Below the pieces are notes generated by a model. That model was given only the letters and a program-made list of their open reading frames with translations, had not been told where the DNA came from and searched no databases. A stretch of 64,000 bases of DNA from Terripilifer sp031921685 (GTDB taxonomy: Bacteria > Pseudomonadota > Alphaproteobacteria > Rhizobiales > Beijerinckiaceae): positions 310,001 to 374,000 of the forward strand of contig NZ_JAPDHU010000002.1 of NCBI RefSeq assembly GCF_031921685.1. The letters are read 5' to 3'. Of the stretch, positions 41,297 to 49,600 are shown one piece after another (position 1 is the first letter of the stretch; every line of letters starts with the position of its first letter). Both the position numbers and the translations under genes were made by a program.

Positions 41297-41967
41297 GTGG
41301 GCAACTGGCCTTCGACCTGCCGTTGGAGCCGAGTTTCAGCCGCGAGAATTTTCTCGTTTCTCCGTCCAACGAGGCGGCCTGGGCCCATTTCGAGGCCTGG
41401 CCGAACTGGCCGGGCCGTATGCTGCTCCTTCTGGGGCCGACCGGGGCGGGCAAGAGCCATCTCGGCGCCATTTGGGCCGAAACCGCCGGCGCCCGCATCC
41501 TGCCCGCCGCCGCCCTGGCCAACACCGACCTCCAGGCCTTGGCCCAAAATCCCGCCGTTCTGGTCGAGGATGCGGATCGTGCCGGCGGCGTGGAAAAAGA
41601 GCTGTTTCACCTGATCAATCTGGCCACCGAAAGCGGCACATCGCTCGCCGTGACGGCCCGCCAATGGCCGGATTCCTGGGGATTGAAGACCAAGGACCTG
41701 CTGTCCCGTCTGCGCCGCGCGCCGGCCGTGGAAATCGGCGAGCCGGACGATGCCCTGGTGCGGGCGGTTCTGGTGAAACTATTCATGGACCGGCAATTGC
41801 AGGTCGATGCCACCGTGATCGAATTTCTGGCCGCTCGGATCGAGCGCTCGCTCGCCGCCGCCCGTTCCGTCGTCGCCATTCTCGACCGGGAGGCGCTGGC
41901 GCGGGGCCGGGCGGTGACCCGTCCCATGGCCAGCGAAGTGTTGAAACGGCTGGAAGCCGACCATTGA
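41293..41967 (+). CDS. hdaA: DnaA-related replication regulator HdaA
   Basis: A 224-residue AAA+ protein related to DnaA domain III but lacking the DnaA DNA-binding domain. The N-terminal QLAFDLPL (residues 4-11) fits the sliding-clamp-binding peptide of Hda; the P-loop GPTGAGKSHL is at about 48-57 and a Walker B-like VLVEDADRAG follows. HdaA with the loaded clamp stimulates ATP hydrolysis by DnaA after initiation, preventing re-initiation. Start is a GTG overlapping the perM stop. The arginine-finger region lies in the SLAAARSVVAILD segment or nearby. Confidence 0.88.
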   Translation: MSGQLAFDLPLEPSFSRENFLVSPSNEAAWAHFEAWPNWPGRMLLLLGPTGAGKSHLGAIWAETAGARILPAAALANTDLQALAQNPAVLVEDADRAGGVEKELFHLINLATESGTSLAVTARQWPDSWGLKTKDLLSRLRRAPAVEIGEPDDALVRAVLVKLFMDRQLQVDATVIEFLAARIERSLAAARSVVAILDREALARGRAVTRPMASEVLKRLEADH

Positions 41968-41974
41968 CGCAATT

Positions 41975-41992
41975 CTGTCATCGTACTGTCAT
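41975..41992 (+). promoter_or_regulatory. PHO box (PhoB-binding site) upstream of ppk
   Basis: CTGTCAT-CGTA-CTGTCAT is a perfect pair of seven-base direct repeats with four-base spacing, the alphaproteobacterial PhoB consensus. It begins eight bases after the hdaA stop and ends 50 bases before the ppk start, so it should activate the ppk-ppx unit under phosphate limitation. Confidence 0.85.
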
Positions 41993-42042
41993 CTGTTTGA
42001 TGAAGGACCAGCATTTACCACACGCTAGAAAGGGCCTTTCCC

Positions 42043-44280
42043 GTGCCGAGTGAAATTGCCGCGAGCCTGACAAACGCCGCTCAGGATCAGATTGCGGACA
42101 CCCAGCATCTCGGTCCTGTGCAGGTCGAACTGGCCGAAGGCGAAAGCCGTTTCATCAACCGGGAACTGTCCTGGCTCGAATTCAACAATCGGGTGCTGGC
42201 GGAAGCCTCGAACCGCAACCATCCGTTGCTCGAACAGCTCCGCTTCCTGTCGATCTCGGCCAACAATCTCGATGAATTCTTCATGGTCCGCGTGGCGGGC
42301 CTGCGCGGCCAGGTGCGCTCCGGCGTCACCACGCGCTCCGACGACGGCCTGCCTCCGGCCGAACAACTGGCGAAGCTGCGCGAACGGGTGATGACGCTCA
42401 CCGATGCCCAGCAGAGGCGTTGGATCGAACTGCGCGAGGAATTGGCCGGTGTCGGCATTCGCATCGTCGAACCGGCAGATCTCGAAACTGGCGAAGCGCA
42501 GTGGCTCGACGACCATTTCAACCTGCATATTTTCCCGGTGTTGACGCCGCTGGCCGTCGATCCGGCGCATCCGTTTCCGTTCATTCCAAATTTCGGCTTC
42601 AGTGTCGTTCTGCAACTCTCTGGTGTGCGCGAGGGCAATCGCCTCAATGCGTTGGTGCGCTTGCCCAACAAGGTCGAACGCTTCGTGCGCATTCCGGCGG
42701 CGCTTGGTGGCAGCGAGACGAAATTCGTGCCGCTCGAAAGCGTTATCGCCGCGCAAGCGGCGCGGCTGTTCCCGGGCTATAAGATCATCGGCCGTGGCTA
42801 TTTCCGCGTCATCCGCGACAGCGATATCGAAATCGAGGAAGAGGCCGAGGATCTCGTGCGCTTCTTCGAGACGGCGCTGAAGCGTCGCCGTCGCGGCCGC
42901 GTCATCCGTCTTGAATTCGATGCGATGACGCCAGACGATCTGCAACAATTCGTGGCCGACGAACTCGATGCGGCCGCCGATGAAGTGTTCATCAACTCAG
43001 GCATGCTGGCACTGAACGAACTCAGCGAAGTCGTTTCGCTCGACCGGCCGGAGCTGAAGTTCACGCCTTATAATCCGCGCTTCCCCGAACGCGTGCGCGA
43101 GAACGGCGGCGACTGCTTCGCCGCCATCAAGCAAAAGGATCTGGTGGTTCACCACCCGTATGAGTCCTTCGACGTGGTGGTGCAGTTCATCGCGCAGGCG
43201 GCGCGCGATCCCAATGTCATCGCCATCAAGCAGACGCTCTATCGCACCTCCGCTGACAGCCCGATCGTTCGCGCGCTCGTTGAAGCGGCGGAGGGCGGCA
43301 AGTCGGTGACGGCGCTCGTCGAGTTGAAAGCGCGCTTTGACGAAGAGGCGAATATCCGCTGGGCGCGCGATCTGGAGCGCGCCGGTGCGCAGGTCGTCTT
43401 CGGCTTCATCGAATTGAAGACCCACGGCAAGCTGTCGATGGTCGTGCGTCGCGAAGGCGCGGGGCTCACCACCTATTGCCATGTCGGCACCGGCAACTAT
43501 CACCCGCAGACGGCCCGCATCTACACGGACGTGTCCTATTTCACCGCCGATCCGGTGATCGGCCGCGATGTCGGGCGCATCTTCAATTTCATCACCGGCT
43601 ATGCCGAGCCCGACGATCTTGAGCGCATGGCGGTGTCGCCGATCAGTCTCAAGCGGCGGCTGCTGACCCATATCGACGAAGAGATAGAGCACGCCAAGAA
43701 CGGTCGCCCGGCGGCGATCTGGGCCAAGTGCAATGCGCTGGTCGATCCGGTCATCATCGATGCCTTCTACCGGGCGAGCCAGGCGGGCGTGTCGATCGAT
43801 CTGGTCGTGCGCGGCATCTGCTGCCTGCGGCCAGGTGTCCCAGGTCTGTCCGACAATATCCGCGTCAAGTCGATCATCGGCCGCTTCCTCGAACATGCGC
43901 GCATCTATGCGTTCGGCAACGGCCACGGCCTGCCGCACAAGAACGCCCATGTCTATATTTCCTCGGCCGATCTGATGCCGCGCAATCTGGACCGCCGCGT
44001 CGAGGTCATGACGCCGATGACCAATCCGACGGTGCACGAGCAGGTGCTTGACCAGATTCTGGTGGCTAACCTTATCGACAACCAGCAGAGCTACCGGGTC
44101 TTGCCCGATGGATCGAGCGAGCGCATAGTCCCGCGCGCTGGCGAGGAACCGTTCAACGCCCACAATTATTTCATGACCAACCCGTCGCTGTCGGGTCGTG
44201 GAAAGTCGTTGAGGGAGTCCAGCCCGCGTTCGCTTTCAAGACGCAAGGACACGCGCAAGTCGAATGGTTCCACCCGGTAA
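42043..44280 (+). CDS. ppk1: Polyphosphate kinase 1
   Basis: Ppk1 reversibly polymerises the gamma phosphate of ATP into inorganic polyphosphate. The 745-residue protein has the N-terminal block SRFINRELSWLEFNNRVL, the ATP-site region, and the two phospholipase D-like domains with the autophosphorylated histidine in LKTHGKLSMV, the TYCHVGTGNYHPQTARIY segment and the second histidine in FLEHARIYAF. Length matches the family. The start is a GTG at 42043 with an AAGG ribosome site. A basic, low-complexity tail (SLRESSPRSLSRRKDTRKS) ends the protein and overlaps the start of ppx by 17 bases. Confidence 0.95.
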   Translation: MPSEIAASLTNAAQDQIADTQHLGPVQVELAEGESRFINRELSWLEFNNRVLAEASNRNHPLLEQLRFLSISANNLDEFFMVRVAGLRGQVRSGVTTRSDDGLPPAEQLAKLRERVMTLTDAQQRRWIELREELAGVGIRIVEPADLETGEAQWLDDHFNLHIFPVLTPLAVDPAHPFPFIPNFGFSVVLQLSGVREGNRLNALVRLPNKVERFVRIPAALGGSETKFVPLESVIAAQAARLFPGYKIIGRGYFRVIRDSDIEIEEEAEDLVRFFETALKRRRRGRVIRLEFDAMTPDDLQQFVADELDAAADEVFINSGMLALNELSEVVSLDRPELKFTPYNPRFPERVRENGGDCFAAIKQKDLVVHHPYESFDVVVQFIAQAARDPNVIAIKQTLYRTSADSPIVRALVEAAEGGKSVTALVELKARFDEEANIRWARDLERAGAQVVFGFIELKTHGKLSMVVRREGAGLTTYCHVGTGNYHPQTARIYTDVSYFTADPVIGRDVGRIFNFITGYAEPDDLERMAVSPISLKRRLLTHIDEEIEHAKNGRPAAIWAKCNALVDPVIIDAFYRASQAGVSIDLVVRGICCLRPGVPGLSDNIRVKSIIGRFLEHARIYAFGNGHGLPHKNAHVYISSADLMPRNLDRRVEVMTPMTNPTVHEQVLDQILVANLIDNQQSYRVLPDGSSERIVPRAGEEPFNAHNYFMTNPSLSGRGKSLRESSPRSLSRRKDTRKSNGSTR

Positions 44281-45778
44281 TAAGGCTCCCGGCAGACTCG
44301 AAGCGCTCAAGCCCCTCGCGGTCGTCGATATCGGTTCAAATTCGGTCCGGCTGGTCGCCTATGAAGGGCTGACGCGCGCGCTGACGCCGATTTACAACGA
44401 CAAAGTGTTGTGCGGCATCGGTCGCGGTGTCGCCACCACGGGAAAGCTTAACGAGGAGGGGGTCGAGCGGGCGCTGTCGGCATTGTCGCGCTTCCGCGTA
44501 CTCTGCGACCTGCTGAAAATCAAAGATGTCCACGTGCTGGCGACCGCGGCCGCGCGGGACGCTAAGAACGGCCGTGAATTTCTTGCCGCGGCTGAAAAGA
44601 CCCTCGGCGCGCCTGTGGATTTGCTGTCGGGCGAACGGGAATCGCGGCTGGCAGCCCTGGGAGTGGTGTCGGGATTCTATGCCCCCGATGGGGTGGTCGG
44701 CGACCTTGGCGGCGGCTCGCTGGAACTCAACGAAGTGCATGGCGGCCGGCTGGGCAAGGGCGTGTCCCTGCCGCTGGGCGGCCTCTCGCTGATGGACATG
44801 ACCGGACGCTCGCCGAAAAAGGCGAGCAAGCTCGTGCGCGATGCCATCGCTCAGATCAAAGGCCTCGACCAGTTGAAGGGCCGCACTTTCTACGCCGTCG
44901 GCGGGACGTGGCGCGCTTTGGCGCGTTTGCACATGCATCAGCGCAACTATCCGCTGAACGTCATGCACGGCTATATCATTCCCCGCCGCGATGCCGAGGA
45001 TTTCGTCTCGCTGGTCGAACGGGTCAATGCCGAGGCCCTGGTGGCGATCGAAAGCGTCGCGGCCGCCCGCCGTCCGCTGCTGGCTTATGGCGCCGTCGTG
45101 CTGGAAGAGATCATTCGTCGCGCCCGGCCGAACCAGATCGTCGTTTCCGCTTTGGGCTTGCGCGAAGGCCTGCTTTACGAACGTCTCGATGCGCAGGAGC
45201 GCAAGATCGATCCGCTGATCCAGGCGGCGAGCGATCTCAACATTCTGCGTTCGCGCGCGCCACGCCATGGCTGGGATCTCTGCGCCTGGACCGACGCCTT
45301 CATGCGCTCGACCCATATCGACGAGACCAAGAACGAACAGCGCCTGCGCCATGCCGCCTGTCTGCTCGCCGATATCGGCTGGCGTGCCCATCCTGATTAT
45401 CGCGGCGAACAGTCGTTCAACATCATCGCCAACGCGGCTTTCGTGTCCATCGACCATAGCGGCCGCGCCTATCTGGCTTTGGCGACCTCGTATCGCCACA
45501 TGGGCTTCGAACATGATGTCAGCCCGCAATTGCGCATGCTGGCGACGCCACGTCTGCTCGATCGCGCGCAGCTTCTCGGCGCCGCCATGCGCGTCGGCTA
45601 TGCGGTCTCCGCCGCCATGCCTGATGTTCTGCCCAAGACGCCACTCGTCTGCCGGCGCGGCAAGGTGGTTTTGAAACTGCCGCGCGAATTCGCGCCATTG
45701 GCGAGCGAACGCTTGGCCAATCGTCTGCGCCAGCTCGGCCGCCTGATCGGCCGCGAGCCCGACATCATCATCGAATGA
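44264..45778 (+). CDS. ppx: Exopolyphosphatase / Ppx-GppA phosphatase
   Basis: A 504-residue ASKHA-fold phosphatase that removes terminal phosphates from polyphosphate, or from pppGpp in related members. Nucleotide-binding motifs are AVVDIGSNSVRLVAYEG at the start and GVVGDLGGGSLELNEV; the C-terminal half carries an HD-like helical domain. It overlaps ppk by 17 bases, so making and breaking of polyphosphate are encoded in one PHO-box-controlled unit. Which of the two activities dominates cannot be judged from sequence. Confidence 0.93.
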   Translation: MVPPGNKAPGRLEALKPLAVVDIGSNSVRLVAYEGLTRALTPIYNDKVLCGIGRGVATTGKLNEEGVERALSALSRFRVLCDLLKIKDVHVLATAAARDAKNGREFLAAAEKTLGAPVDLLSGERESRLAALGVVSGFYAPDGVVGDLGGGSLELNEVHGGRLGKGVSLPLGGLSLMDMTGRSPKKASKLVRDAIAQIKGLDQLKGRTFYAVGGTWRALARLHMHQRNYPLNVMHGYIIPRRDAEDFVSLVERVNAEALVAIESVAAARRPLLAYGAVVLEEIIRRARPNQIVVSALGLREGLLYERLDAQERKIDPLIQAASDLNILRSRAPRHGWDLCAWTDAFMRSTHIDETKNEQRLRHAACLLADIGWRAHPDYRGEQSFNIIANAAFVSIDHSGRAYLALATSYRHMGFEHDVSPQLRMLATPRLLDRAQLLGAAMRVGYAVSAAMPDVLPKTPLVCRRGKVVLKLPREFAPLASERLANRLRQLGRLIGREPDIIIE

Positions 45779-45785
45779 AGCGCAA

Positions 45786-45821
45786 ATAAAAACGCCGCCG
45801 CTTCAAGGAAGCGACGGCGTC
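45786..45821 (-). terminator. Intrinsic terminator of aqpZ (minus strand)
   Basis: Read on the minus strand, a 12-base stem with one mismatch (GACGCCGTCGCTTC / GAAGCGGCGGCGT) and a short loop is followed by TTTTTATTTG. On the plus strand the same hairpin follows ppx but lacks a T tract there, so it mainly serves aqpZ. Confidence 0.8.
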
Positions 45822-45842
45822 TGACGTGTTGCTATTTAGCTG

Positions 45843-46535
45843 TCAGTCGTCGTGCGACAGCAGGGCGTTGTGCAGGATGCCACCGATGGCAGCGCCAACG
45901 ATCGGCGCGAGCCAGAACAGCCAGAGCTGCTGCAAGGCCCAGCCGCCCACGAAGATCGCCTGACCGGTCGAGCGCGCCGGATTGACCGACGTGTTGGTCA
46001 CCGGGATCGAGATCAGATGGATCAGGGTCAGGCAGAGGCCGATGGCGATCGGCGCGAAACCCGGAGGGGCTTTCTTGCCGGTGGCGCCGAGGATGACGAG
46101 CAGGAACATCGCGGTCATCACCACTTCGCAGATGAGTGCCGACACCATCGTGTACTTGCCCGGCGAATGATCGTCATAGCCGTTGGCAGCGAAGCCGCCG
46201 GCGAGCGAGAAGTCGGATTTGCCGGAAGCGATGAGATAGAGCACGCCGGCGGCGGCGATGGCGCCGACAACCTGGGCGATGATGTAGGGGATGAGTTCGC
46301 CCCAGGAGAAGCGGCCGGCGACCGCGAGACCGACGGAAACAGCCGGATTGAAATGGCCGCCCGAGATCGGACCGACCGCATAGGCCATGGTCAGAACCGT
46401 GAGACCGAAGGCAAGTGCAACGCCCGCGAAGGCAATGCCGAGTTGTGGAAAGGCGGCGGCCAGGACGGCGCTACCGCAGCCCCCCAAGACCAGCCAGAAC
46501 GTACCAAAGAATTCTGCTGCTAATTTCTTCTGCAT
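45843..46535 (-). CDS. aqpZ: Aquaporin Z
   Basis: A 230-residue water channel with six helices and the two half-helix motifs GGHFNPAVSVG and NTSVNPARSTG. The selectivity filter is of the water-specific type: histidine and threonine in HLISIPVTNTS plus the arginine of NPAR. The ATG at 46535 is preferred over an in-frame TTG at 46547. It has its own terminator downstream and a 7-base inverted repeat upstream, and is on the same strand as rnd. Confidence 0.95.
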   Translation of the reverse strand: MQKKLAAEFFGTFWLVLGGCGSAVLAAAFPQLGIAFAGVALAFGLTVLTMAYAVGPISGGHFNPAVSVGLAVAGRFSWGELIPYIIAQVVGAIAAAGVLYLIASGKSDFSLAGGFAANGYDDHSPGKYTMVSALICEVVMTAMFLLVILGATGKKAPPGFAPIAIGLCLTLIHLISIPVTNTSVNPARSTGQAIFVGGWALQQLWLFWLAPIVGAAIGGILHNALLSHDD

Positions 46536-46592
46536 CGGAGCCCCCAAGGCTTAAGCGATTTGCCAAGCTTAGTTATTCGGCTCGATTCGTCA

Positions 46593-46610
46593 AAGTGACT
46601 TTGGTCACTT
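46593..46610. promoter_or_regulatory. Inverted repeat between rnd and aqpZ
   Basis: AAGTGAC-TTTG-GTCACTT is a perfect seven-base inverted repeat, 58 bases upstream of the aqpZ start and 21 bases beyond the rnd stop. It could be a regulator site for aqpZ (the TGAC-N4-GTCA core recalls Crp/FNR-family sites) or a weak rnd terminator; there is no T tract. Confidence 0.45.
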
Positions 46611-46630
46611 GAAAGGCTTTTGCTTGTTAA

Positions 46631-47809
46631 TTAGGCAACCGCTGGCTCGTCGGCGGGCGCATCCTGCCAGGCCAGGGTAATGACCCGGCCGCGTTCGATG
46701 GTCAGCGCCAGCTTCCCATGTTTCAGCTCGAGCGCGCGGACGCCGAACAACTCCCGCCGCCACCCGGTGAGGGCGGCAACCGGCGCATTGTCATCCGCTG
46801 ATATGGCTTCGAGATCGTCCACGGTAGCGATCATCTTGGGCGCCACGCCGTGGCGTTCGCTCACCTGCCGCAGCAGCACTTTCAACAGTTCGACCGTTGC
46901 GCCATTGCCGCCGCTGCGCCGTTCGCGTTCGATCTTCGGCAAGGTCTTGGGATCGCGCGCCAGGCCGCGCTCGATGGCCGCCAGCAGTTCGGCGCCACCG
47001 CGCGAGCGTTCCATGCCGCGCGGGAAGGCCCGCAGGTTGCCAAGCGCCTCCGCCGTGCGCGGCGCCGCCAGCGCCACTTCGACCATGGCGTCATCTTTCA
47101 GGACGCGGGAGCGCGGCACGTCGCGCGTCTGCGCCTCGCGCTCGCGCCAGGCGGCCACTTCCATCAGCACGCCGATGTCGCGCGGCTTGCGCGCCCGGTG
47201 GCGGAAGCGTTCCCACGCATTCGCGGGGTCCTGCGCATAGGTCGCCGGATTGGTCAGCGATTGCATTTCATCGTCGAGCCAAGCCATGCGGCCGGAACGT
47301 TCGAGCTTCTCGCGCAAGGCGCGATAGATGTCGCGCAGATGGGTCACGTCGGCGAGGGCATATTGGATCTGCGCCTCGGTGAGCGGGCGACGCGACCAGT
47401 CGGTGAAGCGCGAGGACTTGTCGATCGCGACCTTGCAGATTGTCTGCGCCAGTTCGCCATAGGCGACCTGATCGCCGAAGCCGCAGACCATGGCCGCCAC
47501 TTGCGTATCGAACAAAGGCGCTGGCACCAGCTTGCCGAGGTTCCAGACGATTTCGAGATCCTGCCGCGCGGCGTGGAACACTTTCACCACGTTCGGATTG
47601 GCCATCAGCTCGAGAAACGGCGTCAGGTCGATCCCCTCGGCTAGGGCATCGACGGCCACGGCTTCGTCGTCGCTGGCGAGCTGGATGACGCAGACCTTCG
47701 GCCAGAAGGTCGTCTCTCGCAGGAATTCGGTATCGACCGTCACGAAAGGATGCCTGGCAAGGCGGGCACAAGTTTCGGCGAGTTCGCTGGTGGTTGTGAT
47801 AAGGCTCAT
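46631..47809 (-). CDS. rnd: Ribonuclease D
   Basis: RNase D is a 3'-to-5' exoribonuclease that trims tRNA and other stable RNA precursors. The 392-residue product has the DEDDy exonuclease motifs VTVDTEFLRE (Exo I), VFHAARQDLEIVW (Exo II) and YALADVTHLRDIY (Exo III), followed by an HRDC domain at about residues 205-285 (DPANAWERFRHR onward). The ATG at 47809 gives the family-standard start SLITTTSELAETCARL. In other alphaproteobacteria rnd is, as I recall, next to aspS; here 12 kb separate them. Confidence 0.95.
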   Translation of the reverse strand: MSLITTTSELAETCARLARHPFVTVDTEFLRETTFWPKVCVIQLASDDEAVAVDALAEGIDLTPFLELMANPNVVKVFHAARQDLEIVWNLGKLVPAPLFDTQVAAMVCGFGDQVAYGELAQTICKVAIDKSSRFTDWSRRPLTEAQIQYALADVTHLRDIYRALREKLERSGRMAWLDDEMQSLTNPATYAQDPANAWERFRHRARKPRDIGVLMEVAAWREREAQTRDVPRSRVLKDDAMVEVALAAPRTAEALGNLRAFPRGMERSRGGAELLAAIERGLARDPKTLPKIERERRSGGNGATVELLKVLLRQVSERHGVAPKMIATVDDLEAISADDNAPVAALTGWRRELFGVRALELKHGKLALTIERGRVITLAWQDAPADEPAVA

Positions 47810-47960
47810 TGGGCGCGCTATAGCGGAAACATCGGTGAGTGGCGAGCGGGTGTTGGCCGGAATTATGACGGAAATTTGCGGCTTTGGTCCAACTTGTGCC
47901 CGACCTTCCGGTCTGTGCACAATGGCCGCACGGCAAAATATAAAAAGCCGGGGAGGGGGA

Positions 47961-48698
47961 ATGACGCCAGGAGACGGGCCGCTTGCGGCCGTGACGCGGC
48001 GTGGCGTGCTGGCCGGCGGCTTGGCTTGGGCCGCGATAAGCCACCCGGCTTTCGCCGATGTGATCGATGTCGATCTTGAGCTTGTCTTGGCGGTGGATGC
48101 CTCCGGTTCCGTCAGTCAGCAGCGATTTATTTTGCAAAAACAAGGATATGAGCGAGCATTTAGGGATCCGCGCGTGCTCCGGGCCGTGCGCTCAGGGGTG
48201 ACCGCGCGCATTGCCGTGTCCATGTTTCAGTGGACCGGTCCGCATATGCAGGCCGAGGTGACGCCCTGGATGCTGGTTTCCGACGAGACCTCGGCGGCGG
48301 CGCTCGCCGATACCATCGCCGCCGTGCCGCGCAAGCTCTATGGCGGCGGCACCTCGATCAGCGGCGCGATCGACCATGCGGCCGGCCGGTTCGGCCAGGG
48401 GGCTTATAAAGGCGCCCGGCGGGTGATCGACATATCGGGGGATGGCGCCAACACCAGCGGTCGCCCGGTGGCCCAGGCCCGGGACGAAGCCCTGGGCCAG
48501 GGCATCACCATCAACGGCCTGCCCATTCTCTCGGTCGAGCCGATGCTCGATCTGCATTACCGGGACGAAGTCATCGGCGGTCCGGGCGCCTTCATGATCG
48601 CCATCAACGACTATGACCAGTTCGCCGAAGCGATCGTGCGCAAGCTGGTGGCGGAGATCGCCGGCCTGCTGCCACAAGCTGACAACGGCCGGGGATAG
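47961..48698 (+). CDS. DUF1194 / von Willebrand factor A-like secreted protein
   Basis: A 245-residue exported protein with a twin-arginine-like leader (VTRRGVLAGGLAWAAIS) and a vWA fold starting DLELVLAVDASGSVS, in which DASGS is the metal-ion-dependent adhesion site. Later blocks YGGGTSISGAIDHA and RRVIDISGDGANTSG complete the DUF1194 pattern. Metal and perhaps protein binding are expected; no partner is known to me. A strong GGGGAGGGGG ribosome tract precedes the ATG. It is divergent from rnd and 27 bases upstream of the EVE gene. Confidence 0.88.
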   Translation: MTPGDGPLAAVTRRGVLAGGLAWAAISHPAFADVIDVDLELVLAVDASGSVSQQRFILQKQGYERAFRDPRVLRAVRSGVTARIAVSMFQWTGPHMQAEVTPWMLVSDETSAAALADTIAAVPRKLYGGGTSISGAIDHAAGRFGQGAYKGARRVIDISGDGANTSGRPVAQARDEALGQGITINGLPILSVEPMLDLHYRDEVIGGPGAFMIAINDYDQFAEAIVRKLVAEIAGLLPQADNGRG

Positions 48699-48725
48699 CC
48701 TTCTGTCATCAAGCAGGAGGCGGAC

Positions 48726-49163
48726 ATGAAATATTGGATCGGTGTCGTTTCGCGCGATCATATCGAAGTCGGCCGTGCCGGCGGTTTCATTCAGCTCTGT
48801 CACGGCAAGGAAGCGCCGCTGCGCCGCATCGCGGCGGGCGATCGGATCATCTTCTATTCGCCGCGCCAGAGCATGAATGCCGGTGCGCCGGTGCAGGCCT
48901 TCACGGCGGTGTGCGAGATGCGGCCGGAGCCCGTTTATCTCGCCGATATGGGCAACGGCTTCACGCCCTATCGGCGCAACACGCGCTTTCTGCCGAGCGG
49001 CATCGCGCCGATCGCACCGCTGTTGAACGTGCTGTCGTTCACGCGAGGCCAGCGCAATTGGGGCTATGCCTTTCGGCGCGGTTATTTTCAGATCACGCCG
49101 GCGGACTATGAAGCGATTGCCGCAGCGATGGGCGTTGTCAAAACGGATCGCGCTGCTGCTTGA
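48726..49163 (+). CDS. EVE domain-containing protein
   Basis: A 145-residue PUA-like protein of the EVE family. The start KYWIGVVSRDHIEVGRAGGF, the AAGDRIIFYSPRQ loop and the end WGYAFRRGYFQITPADYEAI are diagnostic. EVE domains bind modified bases in RNA or DNA, and some occur in restriction systems; no restriction or modification gene is adjacent here, so a general RNA-related role is as likely. AGGAGG lies six bases before the ATG. Confidence 0.9.
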   Translation: MKYWIGVVSRDHIEVGRAGGFIQLCHGKEAPLRRIAAGDRIIFYSPRQSMNAGAPVQAFTAVCEMRPEPVYLADMGNGFTPYRRNTRFLPSGIAPIAPLLNVLSFTRGQRNWGYAFRRGYFQITPADYEAIAAAMGVVKTDRAAA

Positions 49164-49185
49164 GCTTCAATGTATAGGGTGTGCC

Positions 49186-49584
49186 TCAATCAGCCTTGCG
49201 ATTGAACGTAGCCGCAATAATTGAATGGGCGGGATGATCCTCTTCGAACCAGACCAGGGCAATATGTTCCACGAATTGATCTGGATCGAGAGGAAGTCCT
49301 GCCGCGGAGATTGCGTTAACTTGTGCTTGTAAGAACTCTCTCAGTCTTGTCCGATCATAGATATAGAGGGCACCACTTTTGATACAGCATTTCTCGGGAC
49401 CAAACTGTGCGGCTGCTAATCCCTGATTGGTGAAGGAGGTGGCAATCGTCTCAGGTACCATCTGAAGAAAATCTTTGATGGTATAGAGCGGTAAGTAGCC
49501 GATGAGCTTAGATGGGCCGACATCAGTCAAGCTACTTAGTAGTGCTTGTCGTTGTTGGACGGTTAGTGTCGGTTTTGTTGCCAT
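49186..49584 (-). CDS. Hypothetical protein with atypical codon usage
   Basis: A 132-residue protein that I do not recognise. It has a mixed helix-strand pattern with VWFEEDHPAHSIIAATF at the C-terminus. Codon choice differs visibly from neighbours: AGA arginine codons, TTA leucine codons and GGA glycine codons occur, and overall A+T is higher, which points to recent transfer. The ATG at 49584 has AGGTGG five bases upstream. It begins 16 bases after the MFS gene stop on the same strand, so it may share that transcript. Confidence 0.7.
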   Translation of the reverse strand: MATKPTLTVQQRQALLSSLTDVGPSKLIGYLPLYTIKDFLQMVPETIATSFTNQGLAAAQFGPEKCCIKSGALYIYDRTRLREFLQAQVNAISAAGLPLDPDQFVEHIALVWFEEDHPAHSIIAATFNRKAD

Positions 49585-49600
49585 TCGAGCCACCTGATCG

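Noticed and set aside
48726..49163. EVE protein as part of a restriction or phage-defence island
   Set aside because: No nuclease, methyltransferase or helicase typical of defence islands lies next to it.
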